Source: Parapontixanthobacter aurantiacus
GTDB lineage: Bacteria > Pseudomonadota > Alphaproteobacteria > Sphingomonadales > Sphingomonadaceae
Length of the DNA stretch: 64,000 nt
Direction of reading: 5' to 3'
NCBI RefSeq assembly: GCF_009827635.1
Contig: NZ_WTYW01000004.1
Location: 1-64,000 of the forward strand
The translations under genes were made by a program, and so were the position numbers. Positions within the stretch are counted from its first letter, which is position 1. Each line of letters starts with the position of its first letter. This document shows positions 50,553 to 59,699 of the stretch, piece after piece. Under the pieces are notes generated by a model that was given only the letters and a program-made list of their open reading frames with translations, had not been told where the DNA came from and did not search any database.

Positions 50553-52160
50553 GTGGAGCGGTTCGCGGCTCTCATCGATACGCTCGTCTATACGCGCAGC
50601 CGGAATACGAAGCTCGCGCTGATTGCCGAATATCTGCGCGAAACGCCCGATCCCGATCGCGGCTGGGCTCTCGCTGCCCTGTCCGATGGGCTCGACTTTC
50701 CGGCCGTGAAGAGTTCGACGATCCGCAACCTCCTCAAGGAAAGGGTCGACCCTATCCTCTGGACCCTCTCGCGGGATTTCGTCGGGGACACGGCGGAATG
50801 TGCCAGCCTGCTATGGCCTGCTCCCGAGGACGAGACCCGCCACCCGCCAAGCGTCGCCGAAGCGGTCGAGGCGCTGTCCGCCATGACGCGCAAGACGGCG
50901 ATTGGTGAACTTGGGCGTCTACTCGACCGACTCGATCCGTCAGGCCGCTATGCCCTTCTCAAAATGGCAACCGGCGCGATGCGCATCGGCGTTTCGGCGC
51001 GCCTCGCAAAGACCGCTTTCGCGCAGGCCTTCGACGTTTCGGTCGACGAAGTAGAGGAGTATTGGCACGGCCTCGCCCCGCCCTATCCCGAACTGTTCGA
51101 CTGGGCAGCCAAGGGCGGAGATCCCCCCGATACAGAGAACCTTCCCCTGTTCCGCCCCTTCATGCTCGCGCATCCTCTTGAGGAAACGGTCGTCTCGATG
51201 GACGACTATGCGGCGGAGTGGAAATGGGACGGCATTCGGGTCCAACTCGTCCATGCCGGTGTCGGCGAGGATGCGGAAACGAGGGTCTATTCGCGCAGCG
51301 GTGACGATATTTCCGCGACCTTCCCGGAGATGGTCGACGCGCTCGACATACAGGCGGTCCTCGACGGCGAATTGCTGGTACGCGGAACGCATCAGGGCGG
51401 CGAGGAAGGTGGCGCTGCGAGCTTCAATGCGTTGCAGCAGCGCCTGGGCCGCAAGACCGTTTCGAAGAAGATGCTGCGCGAGGCCCCCGCTTTCGTCCGG
51501 CTCTACGACGTGCTGCAATGGCGCGGGGAAGATTTGCGCGCCCTTCCCTGGTCGAAGCGGCGCGCGCGGCTCGAGAAATTGATCGGCGAATTACCCGAGA
51601 CGCATTTCGATCTCAGCCGGGTGGTCGAGGCGAAAACCTTCGAAGAACTTGCCGCGATCCGCGAATCGAGCCGTGGCGATGCCATCGAGGGGCTGATGCT
51701 GAAGCGGCGGGACAGCCCCTATATCGCCGGACGCAAGACGGGCCTGTGGTACAAGTGGAAGCGCGACCCGCTGCTTGTCGATTGCGTCCTAATGTATGCG
51801 CAGCGCGGTTCGGGCAAACGCTCCAGCTTCTTCTCTGACTACACCTTCGGGTGCTGGGACGGCGATCCCGACAAGGGTGCCGATCTCCTGCCGGTCGGCA
51901 AGGCCTATTCGGGCTTCACCGACGAGGAACTGAAGAAGATCGACCGGCATGTGCGGCAAAACACGATCAACCGGTTCGGGCCCGTGCGCGAGACGGAAAA
52001 GGAACTTGTCTTCGAAGTCGCGTTCGACAGCATTCATGCGAGCAAGCGACACAAGTCCGGGCTGGCGATGCGCTTCCCCCGCATTCACCGGATCAGGTGG
52101 GACAAGCCCGCCCACGAAGCCGACCGGATTGAGACCTTGCTGGCGATGGTCCGCGACTGA
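50553..52160 (+). CDS. ATP-dependent DNA ligase (exonuclease-associated type)
   Basis: The 535-residue product has an N-terminal helical DNA-binding domain, the adenylation Lys224 in AEWKWDGIRVQ (K-x-D-G-x-R), downstream motifs LDGELLV, FEGLMLKRRDSPYI-like IEGLMLKRRDSPY and the C-terminal OB fold (LWYKWKRDPLLVDCV). It seals nicks with ATP, unlike the NAD-dependent LigA. It starts with GTG directly after the exonuclease stop (TGA-GTG), so the pair is cotranslated. The helicase and phosphatase that complete the four-gene set in other bacteria are not adjacent. Confidence 0.92.
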   Translation: MERFAALIDTLVYTRSRNTKLALIAEYLRETPDPDRGWALAALSDGLDFPAVKSSTIRNLLKERVDPILWTLSRDFVGDTAECASLLWPAPEDETRHPPSVAEAVEALSAMTRKTAIGELGRLLDRLDPSGRYALLKMATGAMRIGVSARLAKTAFAQAFDVSVDEVEEYWHGLAPPYPELFDWAAKGGDPPDTENLPLFRPFMLAHPLEETVVSMDDYAAEWKWDGIRVQLVHAGVGEDAETRVYSRSGDDISATFPEMVDALDIQAVLDGELLVRGTHQGGEEGGAASFNALQQRLGRKTVSKKMLREAPAFVRLYDVLQWRGEDLRALPWSKRRARLEKLIGELPETHFDLSRVVEAKTFEELAAIRESSRGDAIEGLMLKRRDSPYIAGRKTGLWYKWKRDPLLVDCVLMYAQRGSGKRSSFFSDYTFGCWDGDPDKGADLLPVGKAYSGFTDEELKKIDRHVRQNTINRFGPVRETEKELVFEVAFDSIHASKRHKSGLAMRFPRIHRIRWDKPAHEADRIETLLAMVRD

Positions 52161-52193
52161 CCGCACCTGTAAAGTTGCGCGGCGCAACTTCGC

Positions 52194-52766
52194 TCAGCTG
52201 AGATCGGCCTCCGCGACCGCTTTGGCATGCGCCTTCGCATTCTCGGCGTAATGCGCAACACCCATGCGCATCCCGGCGATCGCGGCATCGTCCAGATCCC
52301 GCATCTTGCGCGCCGGCCGCCCGCCCCACAATTCGCGCTCGCCCATGCGCTTTCCTTCGGTCAGCATGGCTCCCGCCGCCAGCATCGCATCGCTCGCGAT
52401 GAAGGCCTTATTCATCGCGATCGCGCCGAGCCCCATGAAGCCGCGATCCGCGATGATGCAACCATGGACCATCGCAAGATGCCCGATCAGCACGTCGTCA
52501 CCGATCAGGCAGGGCGAGCCTTCGGGATCTCCGGGCCGTTCGGGGTCGCAATGGACGATGCTGCCGTCTTGGATGTTGGTCCGCTCGCCGATGACGATAC
52601 GGCTGACATCGGCGCGCAGCACGCAATTGTACCAGACGGACGAAGCCGCGCCGATGGTCACGTCCCCGATGATCGTACAGCCCGGCGCGATGAAGGCACT
52701 GTCGTGGATTTGCGGGGTCTTGCCGTGGATCGGGACGATGTTCACGCCCGGTCGGTGTTTGGTCAT
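52194..52766 (-). CDS. gamma-class carbonic anhydrase-like protein
   Basis: The 190-residue left-handed beta-helix protein has hexapeptide repeats (HDSAFIAPGCTIIGDVTIGA, ASSVWYNCVLRADVSRI) and three His ligand positions around SIVHCD, IGHLAMVHG. It belongs to the YrdA/PaaY group; whether it hydrates CO2 cannot be read. Its ATG overlaps the GNAT stop as ATGA, and GNAT overlaps hemB, so the three form one unit. Confidence 0.9.
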   Translation of the reverse strand: MTKHRPGVNIVPIHGKTPQIHDSAFIAPGCTIIGDVTIGAASSVWYNCVLRADVSRIVIGERTNIQDGSIVHCDPERPGDPEGSPCLIGDDVLIGHLAMVHGCIIADRGFMGLGAIAMNKAFIASDAMLAAGAMLTEGKRMGERELWGGRPARKMRDLDDAAIAGMRMGVAHYAENAKAHAKAVAEADLS

Positions 52767-53350
52767 TGTCGTTGCTCCTGCCAGTCTGCGCGTTCGATCG
52801 CATAGACGATGTGCGGATTGAGTTCGGGGCCGTAACGCTGGTCGACGAAGTCGAGATCGGGCCTTCGTTTCATGCCGAGCCGCTCCATCAGCCCCCAGCT
52901 TGCCTTGTTGTCGGGTACGGTCAGCGCGACGATTTCTTCACCCCCGAAGCGATCGAAGCCGAGATTGAGCGAAGCGATCGCCGCTTCCCTGGCATAACCC
53001 CGGCCCCACGCATCTTCGCGCAGGCGCCAGCCGACTTCCATCATGCCGAAGACCGTTTCGCCCTCGACATTCGACCGTTTCAATCCGCAGAAGCCGAGAA
53101 CCTCGCCGGACAAGTGTCCTCCGTCCGGCTTGCGCTCGAGCAGCCAGAAGGTGTGGCCATAATCGCGTGCATAGCCCTGAAGTCGCTGCCAGGCCGCCGC
53201 CATGCCCGCCTCGTCCAGTTCGTCGCCGAGATAACGCATGACCGCGGGGGTATTGGTGACGCGCCAGAACTCGTGCCAGTCCTCCTCGCGCCAGTCGCGC
53301 AGGATGAGCCGCTCGGTTTCATGGCGGAAAGGACGGGCGCTATCATCCAT
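52763..53350 (-). CDS. GNAT family N-acetyltransferase
   Basis: The 195-residue product follows the RimJ/RimL pattern: ETERLILRDWREEDWHEFWR, then the acetyl-CoA loop RLREDAWGRGYAREAA and NKASWGLMERLGMKR. Substrate unknown; members acetylate ribosomal protein ends or small amines. ATG 53350 is used, overlapping hemB by 8 bases. Confidence 0.88.
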   Translation of the reverse strand: MDDSARPFRHETERLILRDWREEDWHEFWRVTNTPAVMRYLGDELDEAGMAAAWQRLQGYARDYGHTFWLLERKPDGGHLSGEVLGFCGLKRSNVEGETVFGMMEVGWRLREDAWGRGYAREAAIASLNLGFDRFGGEEIVALTVPDNKASWGLMERLGMKRRPDLDFVDQRYGPELNPHIVYAIERADWQEQRQ

Positions 53351-54338
53351 TGAGGAGGCGGGCGGCGTCCGCCGCATGATAGCTCAGGACGCCGCTGCAT
53401 CCCGCCCGCTTGAACGCCAGCAACTTCTCCATCATCAGCGCATCGCGATCGCCGACGCCAGCCTTCGCACCGAACTCGATGAGAGCATATTCCCCGCTCA
53501 CCTGATAGGCGAAGACCGGGACTTCGAAGCGCTGCTTTACCCGATAGACAATGTCGAGATAGGCGAGTCCCGGCTTCACCATCACGCTGTCCGCGCCCTC
53601 AGCCAGATCGAGAGCCACTTCGCGCAGTGCCTCTTCCGCATTGGCCGGATCCATCTGATAGCTTTTTTTATCGCCTTTCAGAAGCCCGCCCGAACCCACT
53701 GCGTCGCGGAACGGACCGTAAAAGGCCGAAGCGTATTTCGCGGCATAGGACATGATCTGGATATTGACGTGGCCTTCCGCCTCCAGCGCTGTGCGAATTG
53801 CGCCGATGCGCCCGTCCATCATGTCCGAGGGTGCGATGACGTCCGCCCCCGCTGCGGCCTGATTGAGCGCCTGCGCGACGAGCGCCTCGACCGTCGCGTC
53901 GTTCACCACGTATCCGCGATCGTCGATCAGTCCGTCCTGTCCGTGACTGGTATAGGGGTCGAGCGCGACGTCGGTCAGAACCCCGATATCCTCGCCGCAG
54001 GCATCCTTTATCGCCCGGATCGCACGGCACATCAGATTGTCGGGATTGTGCGCTTCCGCCCCGTCGTCGCTACGCTTGTCCCCCTGTGTATTGGGAAACA
54101 GTGCAAGGCACGGAATACCGAGCGAAGCCGCTTCCCGCGCCCGCTCCACGATCCGGTCCACCGACCAGCGCGAGACGCCCGGCAGGCTTTCGATCGGCTG
54201 CTCGACTTCGTTCCCGTCCGTCACGAAGAGCGGCCAGATCAGGTCGCTCGGCAAAAGCGTCGTTTCGCGATGCATCGCCCGGCTCCACGAACTGGACCGG
54301 GTGCGGCGCATCCGCAATGCTGGATAGCTGGGTATCAT
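53343..54338 (-). CDS. hemB: porphobilinogen synthase (delta-aminolevulinic acid dehydratase)
   Basis: The enzyme condenses two 5-aminolevulinate molecules in haem synthesis. The 331-residue product has both Schiff-base lysines, in MSYAAKYASAFYGPFRDA and DSVMVKPGLAYLDI. The metal site lacks the Cys cluster of zinc enzymes and carries Asp-type residues (DVALDPYTSHGQDG), which fits the magnesium-dependent alphaproteobacterial form. An N-terminal ATG at 54338 is used; MRRTRSSSW a few codons in is an alternative. Confidence 0.94.
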   Translation of the reverse strand: MIPSYPALRMRRTRSSSWSRAMHRETTLLPSDLIWPLFVTDGNEVEQPIESLPGVSRWSVDRIVERAREAASLGIPCLALFPNTQGDKRSDDGAEAHNPDNLMCRAIRAIKDACGEDIGVLTDVALDPYTSHGQDGLIDDRGYVVNDATVEALVAQALNQAAAGADVIAPSDMMDGRIGAIRTALEAEGHVNIQIMSYAAKYASAFYGPFRDAVGSGGLLKGDKKSYQMDPANAEEALREVALDLAEGADSVMVKPGLAYLDIVYRVKQRFEVPVFAYQVSGEYALIEFGAKAGVGDRDALMMEKLLAFKRAGCSGVLSYHAADAARLLNG

Positions 54339-54380
54339 GCGAAGGCGTGATGGCCCTTCGCATGGCGCTGCGCAAGAGGT

Positions 54381-56078
54381 CTAGTCGACGCGCTGAACCT
54401 GGTTCTGGTTCAGCCGGTCAATTTCGCGCATGGGCTTCGGCGCTTCGTCGGTCTGCGGGGCAAGTTCGGCCAGCGCTTCTCCCGGAGCCACGCGCTTCAG
54501 CCGGGCAAGGTTCTCCCGGAACTGCGCGAGCTGTGCGCGGGTGAGTTGCTGCCGCGTCACATATTTCACCGAGGCCGGATCGACGTGCCGGTTGCCGCGA
54601 TACATCTCGTAGTGAAGGTGCGGACCGGTCGAAAGGCCGGTGGAGCCGATATAGCCGATGACCTGACCGCGCCGGACGCGTTGGCCGCGACTGACCGCCA
54701 TCCGGCTCATGTGGCAATAGCGGGTCGACAGACCGCCTGCATGATTCAAGCGCACAGCAATGCCGCAACCGCCCATGCGACCGGCACCGCTTACCGTGCC
54801 GTCGGTGACTGCGACGATCGGTGTTCCATGGCGACCGCGGAAATCGAGGCCCGCATGCATCCGCTTGTAGCCCAGGATCGGGTGGCGGCGCATGCCGTAA
54901 CGCGACGACATCGAGCCGGGAACCGGCGCGATCAATCCGCTGCGCTGCTCTCCCGTACCCGAAGCATCGAAAAATTCATCCTTGTCGCCGAAGCGCATCA
55001 GCTGCGCTTTCGCCTGCCCGCCGCGCTCGATCCCGGCGAATAACAGCTTGCCGGCCTGACGCTCGCCGGTTTCCGCGCGCCTGTAGGACAGGATCATGTC
55101 GAACGTGTCGGATGACCCGATCGAGCCGAGATCCATGTGATCGCCCATCGCTTTCAGATAGGCCTGGATGGCGCTGGCGGGCGCGCCCGCGGCACGCGCG
55201 CTTCGATAAAGGCTGCCACCCACTTCACCGCGAATCCGTAGGGGCGTGTCATCGACGCGGATGACCTGCTTTTCGACGGCAAGTTGTCCGTCCGTGCGAT
55301 TGAGCGCCATTTCGAGATCGAAGCGCGCCCGGAAGCTGAGATTGTCGAGCGGGCGAGGCTCATCCGCAGCCGGCCGGCGCCCCAGGGTGATGGCGAACTG
55401 CGTGCCGGGCTCGATGTCCTCCAGCGGGAAGGCTCGCCCGATCATCGCTTCGACTTCCGCCGCCTGAAACGGTTCGAGCCCGGACCGGCGAAGCATCGAC
55501 GTCAGGCTGTCGCCCTGGCCGTAGGTCGCAAGCAATTGCAATTGCGGGCGTTCCGGGGCCGCGCGCAGCAGCCGGACCGCATCGGTCGCCGCCATGCGCC
55601 GCCCCGTATCGCCGCCGAGCGCCAGCGGCATGATCATCTGGCTGCGAAACTCGTCATGTGTTTCTTCATCGAGTTCCGCGATGGTCGCCGCTTCGAGAGG
55701 CGCGAATTCAGGCCACAGGGCAACCGATACCGCGATCAGCGCAACCATCGTACCGGCACCGCGGAACCACTTGCGGCTGCCGATGCCTTCCGCGAGGTCC
55801 GGTGCAAATTCGATATCCGCCAGCTTTCGCTCGACCTTCGTGCGCGAGAGCTTCAGCCGCCGCAGGAAACCAGCGCCGCGAGCGCCTTTCCTGCGCCGCG
55901 CGCGACCACTCGCACCGTCACGCTCGACGACGGCGCGACTGACGGGACCGTGTTCGACGGTCTCGGCCGTTTCTACCTCGTCTTCGATGGCGTTCGAAAA
56001 TGCTCGCGGCTGATCCAATTCCGCCCCTTCGATAACCCCGCTCCCAGCGGCAAATGCCCAAATCGTATCCAAAATCAA
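54381..56078 (-). CDS. M23 family peptidoglycan endopeptidase with long N-terminal region
   Basis: The product has about 565 residues. A cytoplasmic N-terminal part, one membrane helix near 108-122 (GTMVALIAVSVALWPEF), an OapA/LysM-like region (LLATYGQGDSLTSMLRRSGL) and an intact M23 domain with MHAGLDFRGRHGTP and GPHLHYEMYRG. It should cut crosslinks. The start is uncertain: a TTG at 56078 gives the longest frame; the first residues do not resemble a signal. It faces the SUV3-like helicase across 53 bases. Confidence 0.82.
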   Translation of the reverse strand: MILDTIWAFAAGSGVIEGAELDQPRAFSNAIEDEVETAETVEHGPVSRAVVERDGASGRARRRKGARGAGFLRRLKLSRTKVERKLADIEFAPDLAEGIGSRKWFRGAGTMVALIAVSVALWPEFAPLEAATIAELDEETHDEFRSQMIMPLALGGDTGRRMAATDAVRLLRAAPERPQLQLLATYGQGDSLTSMLRRSGLEPFQAAEVEAMIGRAFPLEDIEPGTQFAITLGRRPAADEPRPLDNLSFRARFDLEMALNRTDGQLAVEKQVIRVDDTPLRIRGEVGGSLYRSARAAGAPASAIQAYLKAMGDHMDLGSIGSSDTFDMILSYRRAETGERQAGKLLFAGIERGGQAKAQLMRFGDKDEFFDASGTGEQRSGLIAPVPGSMSSRYGMRRHPILGYKRMHAGLDFRGRHGTPIVAVTDGTVSGAGRMGGCGIAVRLNHAGGLSTRYCHMSRMAVSRGQRVRRGQVIGYIGSTGLSTGPHLHYEMYRGNRHVDPASVKYVTRQQLTRAQLAQFRENLARLKRVAPGEALAELAPQTDEAPKPMREIDRLNQNQVQRVD

Positions 56079-56131
56079 AGTTAAATTCGCATTAACTCGT
56101 CGACGAAAGGCGCGAGGAACGAGGCAAACTG

Positions 56132-58738
56132 TTGGAACGGTTGGCGCGGTGGTTGCGGCTCGACTTGTGCGATGCCATCTTCATCTGCGTGGAAGGCAAC
56201 AATCTGAAAGCGGTGCTCGGGCCGACCAATACCGGCAAGACCCACCTCGCGATCGAGCGGATGTGCGCCCATTCGAGCGGAGCGATCGGCTTTCCCCTGC
56301 GGTTGCTTGCACGCGAAGTCTATGATCGGGTGGTCGCCATCAAGGGTGAGGCGCAAGTTGCCCTCATCACCGGCGAACAGCGGATCGAACCGCCCACTGC
56401 CCGCTACTTCCTGTGTACGGTCGAGGCGATGCCCTATCGCCGGCCGGGTGGCGGCGGCGGGCCGGAGGGCGATTTCGCCTTCGTGGCTTTGGACGAAGCG
56501 CAACTCGCCGCCGATCGCGAACGCGGTCATATCTTTACCGACCGCCTGCTGCATTTCCGCGGGCGCGAGGAAACCATGCTGCTCGGCTCGGCAACGCTGG
56601 AGCCTCTCGTGAAGCAGCTCGAGCCCCAGGCGGAAATGATCGAGCGACCGCGCTTTTCGACGCTCAAACATATTGGCGCACGCAAACTTTCACGCCTGCC
56701 GCCGCGCAGCGCGATCGTCGCCTTCTCCGCGGAGCAGGTCTATGGCGTAGCCGAGATGCTGCGCCGCTTTCGGGGCGGTTCGGCGGTGGTAATGGGCGCG
56801 CTCAGCCCGGAAACCCGAAATCGCCAGGTCGAGCTGTTCCAGTCGGGCGAAGTTGATTACATCGTCGCGACCGATGCGATCGGCATGGGCCTCAATCTCG
56901 ACCTCAACCATGTCGCCTTTGCCGGCCTCACGAAATTCGACGGTATCCGGCAGCGCCGCCTGCTCCCTGCAGAAATGGCGCAGATTGCCGGACGGGCCGG
57001 GCGGCATCAGCGCGACGGCACGTTCGGCGTTCTGACGGGAGCGTCCGGCAAGGGCCGGTCCGCCGCCTCGCCACCCGAATTCACCGAAGATGAGATTTTC
57101 GCGATCGAGGAGCATCGTTTCGCGCCGCTGACGCGCCTGTTCTGGCGCGAGGCCGAGCCGCGCTTCGACACAGTGGAAATGCTGATCGCCGACCTGGAAG
57201 CGTCGCCCGAGAACCCGGCACTCGCCGCCGCGCCCGAAGCGCTGGACTTAGCCGTTCTCAAGCGGTTGCACGAGGATGGCTTAACCTCTTCGGTTAGAGG
57301 TTCGGCTTCGATAAGGCGTTTCTGGGAAGCCTGCTCCCTGCCGGACTTTCGCAGCCAGGGCACCGACATGCACGCTCGTTTCGTCGGGCGCTTGTGGCAG
57401 GATTTGCGCGAAGGCTATCTCGGAGCCGACTACGTCGCGGCGCGCATTTCCGAACTCGACAATGTGCAGGGCGACATCGACACCCTGCAGGGACGCATTG
57501 CCGCGATCAGGAGCTGGGCGTATATCTGTCAGCGCCCCGACTGGGTCATGGCGCGCGACGAGATGGCGGCGCGAGCCCGCGCGGCCGAGGCGAAATTGTC
57601 GGATGCCTTGCATGCGCGCCTTACCGAGCGATTCGTTAATCGAAGGACAGCAATCCTCATGAAGACAGTCGGACAGGATGCGGGACTGTTGCCGATCTCG
57701 CTGAACGATGACGGCGTAGTCCTCGTCGAGGACGAGGAGATCGGGCGAATCGAGGGCTTTCGCTTCGTCGTCGATCCCGCGGCCGGGCATGAGGATCACC
57801 GGATGCTTGTTGCCGCCGCGGAAAAGGCACTTCCCCGCATCCTCGCCGAACGGGCGACGAAGCTGATCGACAGCGAGTTCGCTGGCGCCTCGATCGAACA
57901 GGGCGCGATTATCTGGCAGGGGCGCAAGCTTGCGCTTCTCGAATTGCGCGACGGACAGGTGCGGCCCGATGTCGTTCTTGGCCGCGATCTGTCCCTGCTG
58001 CCCGATGCGAGCAGGACGCGGCTGACCGAAGCACTGGAAGCGTGGCTCTCGAAGAAACTCGAGCCGCTTGCCCCCCTCGAGAAACTGCAGGAAGCGACCC
58101 GCGATCCGCAAGCGGGATCGCAGGCACGGGCGCTCTTGCACAAGCTCGTGGCAGGCCACGGTTTCGTTTCGCGAGAAAATGCCGGGCTCGACCACCTGCC
58201 GAAAGAGCTCCGCCCCTTTCTGCGACGTCTTGGTGTCACTTTTGGCGCGCTCGACATCTTTGTGGTTTCCCTGCTGAAGCCTGCACCGCGCCGCCTGTTG
58301 CACGACCTCGGCATCGACCGCAGACCGCTCCAGGCCGATATGCTTCCGGTGCTGAAGACGATCCGCAAGCTGCCGAGCGGTTACCGTCCGGCAGGCGATC
58401 AGGCGATCCGCATCGACCTCGCCGAAAAGATTCTCCGCGCTGCGCATGATGCGCGCGGCAAGACGCAGTCGCAGAAATTTGCCTTCGACTCGGCTCTCGC
58501 TATCTCCATCGGCCTCGAAGAGAGCAGTTTCCGTCGCCTGATGCAGGCCGGCGGGTTCCGTATCTCGCAAGGCCGAGCCCTCCCCGAAGCAGCCTTCGGT
58601 CCGCCCGCCCCGGATCGCTGGGGATGGCGCCCGTCCCGCCGCAAACCGCAGGGGAGAAAGCCCGCGCGAGGCAAAGGCAAACCGAAGACCGTCGGCGAAG
58701 GCAATCCGTTCGGCGCGTTGGCCGATCTCGTTCGTTGA
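56132..58738 (+). CDS. SUV3-like DEAD/DEAH-type RNA helicase
   Basis: The 868-residue helicase has Walker A GPTNTGKT at 30-37, DEAQ at 121-124 as motif II, TGEQRIEPPTARYFLCTVEA, ATDAIGMGLNLDLNHVAFAG and QIAGRAGRHQRDGTFGV as motifs V and VI. These are the blocks of mitochondrial SUV3 and its alphaproteobacterial relatives, which unwind RNA, in mitochondria with a degrading nuclease. The C-terminal half is large and ends in a basic tail (SRRKPQGRKPARGKGKPK). A TTG start at 56132 follows GAGG; a GTG at 56189 is an alternative. Stop and next start overlap as TTGA. Confidence 0.88.
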   Translation: MERLARWLRLDLCDAIFICVEGNNLKAVLGPTNTGKTHLAIERMCAHSSGAIGFPLRLLAREVYDRVVAIKGEAQVALITGEQRIEPPTARYFLCTVEAMPYRRPGGGGGPEGDFAFVALDEAQLAADRERGHIFTDRLLHFRGREETMLLGSATLEPLVKQLEPQAEMIERPRFSTLKHIGARKLSRLPPRSAIVAFSAEQVYGVAEMLRRFRGGSAVVMGALSPETRNRQVELFQSGEVDYIVATDAIGMGLNLDLNHVAFAGLTKFDGIRQRRLLPAEMAQIAGRAGRHQRDGTFGVLTGASGKGRSAASPPEFTEDEIFAIEEHRFAPLTRLFWREAEPRFDTVEMLIADLEASPENPALAAAPEALDLAVLKRLHEDGLTSSVRGSASIRRFWEACSLPDFRSQGTDMHARFVGRLWQDLREGYLGADYVAARISELDNVQGDIDTLQGRIAAIRSWAYICQRPDWVMARDEMAARARAAEAKLSDALHARLTERFVNRRTAILMKTVGQDAGLLPISLNDDGVVLVEDEEIGRIEGFRFVVDPAAGHEDHRMLVAAAEKALPRILAERATKLIDSEFAGASIEQGAIIWQGRKLALLELRDGQVRPDVVLGRDLSLLPDASRTRLTEALEAWLSKKLEPLAPLEKLQEATRDPQAGSQARALLHKLVAGHGFVSRENAGLDHLPKELRPFLRRLGVTFGALDIFVVSLLKPAPRRLLHDLGIDRRPLQADMLPVLKTIRKLPSGYRPAGDQAIRIDLAEKILRAAHDARGKTQSQKFAFDSALAISIGLEESSFRRLMQAGGFRISQGRALPEAAFGPPAPDRWGWRPSRRKPQGRKPARGKGKPKTVGEGNPFGALADLVR

Positions 58739-59019
58739 TCGGCGACTGCGGTCCGGAAAGCCTGCGGATCGACAGGCTGCTTTGTTACCTGCGCTTTTGC
58801 CGCACCCGTAGCATAGCGCAAACGCTCGTCGAACAGGGCCATATCCGCTGTAACCGGCAGCGCATCACGCGGTCGAGCGCATGCGTCAGGGCGGGAGACA
58901 TCCTTACCCTGCCGATCGGGAACGAAGTACGCACCATAGAGGTTATCGCCCTGCCGGAGCGCAGAGGCTCCGCCGTCGAGGCGCATCGCCATTACCGCGC
59001 GATCGACGCGCACTCTTGA
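58735..59019 (+). CDS. S4 domain RNA-binding protein
   Basis: The 94-residue product has the S4 fold: RIDRLLCYLRFCRTRSIAQT, LVEQGHIRCNRQRIT and VRAGDILTLPIG. The relatives (Hsp15 group) bind rRNA or stalled ribosome complexes. The TTG at 58735 overlaps the helicase stop (TTGA), so it is probably coupled to it; the pairing of a helicase with an S4 protein suggests a joint role on structured RNA. Codon-level start evidence is thin because no Shine-Dalgarno is seen. Confidence 0.82.
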   Translation: MIGDCGPESLRIDRLLCYLRFCRTRSIAQTLVEQGHIRCNRQRITRSSACVRAGDILTLPIGNEVRTIEVIALPERRGSAVEAHRHYRAIDAHS

Positions 59020-59088
59020 CCGGGCACATGTTTCCGCCATAGCAGCCGGATTTTCGAGCGTTCGCACGAGCCAAAGGACTTAGCCGCA

Positions 59089-59427
59089 ATGACTTACGTC
59101 GTCACCGATGCCTGCATCAAATGCAAATACACCGACTGCGTCGAGGTATGCCCGGTCGATTGTTTCTACGAGGGCGAAACGATGCTCGTCATCAATCCGA
59201 GCGAATGTATCGATTGCGGCGTTTGCGAACCCGAATGCCCGGCGGAAGCCATCCTGCCCGATACCGAGGACGGGCTCGAGAAGTGGCTCGAACTCAACAC
59301 GAAGCTGTCTGCGGAATGGCCGAACATCACGCAGCAGAAAGAGCCGCCGGCCGACGCCGACGAGCACAAGGGCGAAGAGAACAAGTTCGAGAAGTACTTC
59401 ACCGACGCCCCAGGCGAAGGCGACTAA
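59089..59427 (+). CDS. fdxA: 7Fe ferredoxin FdxA
   Basis: The 112-residue product carries the 3Fe-4S ligands Cys9, Cys17 and Cys50 and the 4Fe-4S ligands Cys21, Cys40, Cys43 and Cys46, lined up one position off from Azotobacter ferredoxin I. A C-terminal extension of about 50 residues follows, normal for FdxA. It moves electrons in the cytoplasm; partner unknown. AAAGGA precedes the ATG. It is followed by the carD leader, and the two are neighbours in many alphaproteobacteria. Confidence 0.95.
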   Translation: MTYVVTDACIKCKYTDCVEVCPVDCFYEGETMLVINPSECIDCGVCEPECPAEAILPDTEDGLEKWLELNTKLSAEWPNITQQKEPPADADEHKGEENKFEKYFTDAPGEGD

Positions 59428-59451
59428 CGCATTCGTTCAGCGGAACTAGCG

Positions 59452-59631
59452 CCGACCGGTCGGTCTTCTCAGCTAACCTGATATGTTGACGACTGGCAAT
59501 TTTGTTTCAGTTGTGGTAAACAACTGTTCGTCTGACCGGCTTTTCGGTCAGCGTGCGTTTATTTCGAAAGGCTTATAAAGCCGTTATCCGCCTTTCCGGT
59601 CGTTCCGTGCGCGCTCCCATGCGAGAGCGCG
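59452..59631 (+). promoter_or_regulatory. carD upstream region with five inverted repeats
   Basis: Between fdxA and carD are: a perfect 12-base palindrome CCGACCGGTCGG (59452-59463); CAGTTGT-5-ACAACTG (59508-59526); CTGACCG-6-CGGTCAG (59532-59551); GAAAGGC (59566-59572) able to pair with GCCTTTC (59590-59596), while its GGC, within GGCTT (59570-59574), can pair instead with AAGCC (59578-59582); and CGCGCTC-8-GAGCGCG (59610-59631). A TTGACG at 59486-59491 may be a -35 element. The set looks like operators plus a folded leader. Confidence 0.5.
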
Positions 59632-59699
59632 GCGGCCCCCCAATGACCGGAAAATCGATAAATTCAGGCGAAAAGTCTCGATTGGATAAGGAAATTGGT

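Noticed and set aside
59553-59699. In-frame N-terminal extension of CarD
   Set aside because: Codons such as ATA, TCA, TCT and CGA are unlike the gene, the region is full of hairpins, and a good AAGGA site precedes the ATG at 59700.
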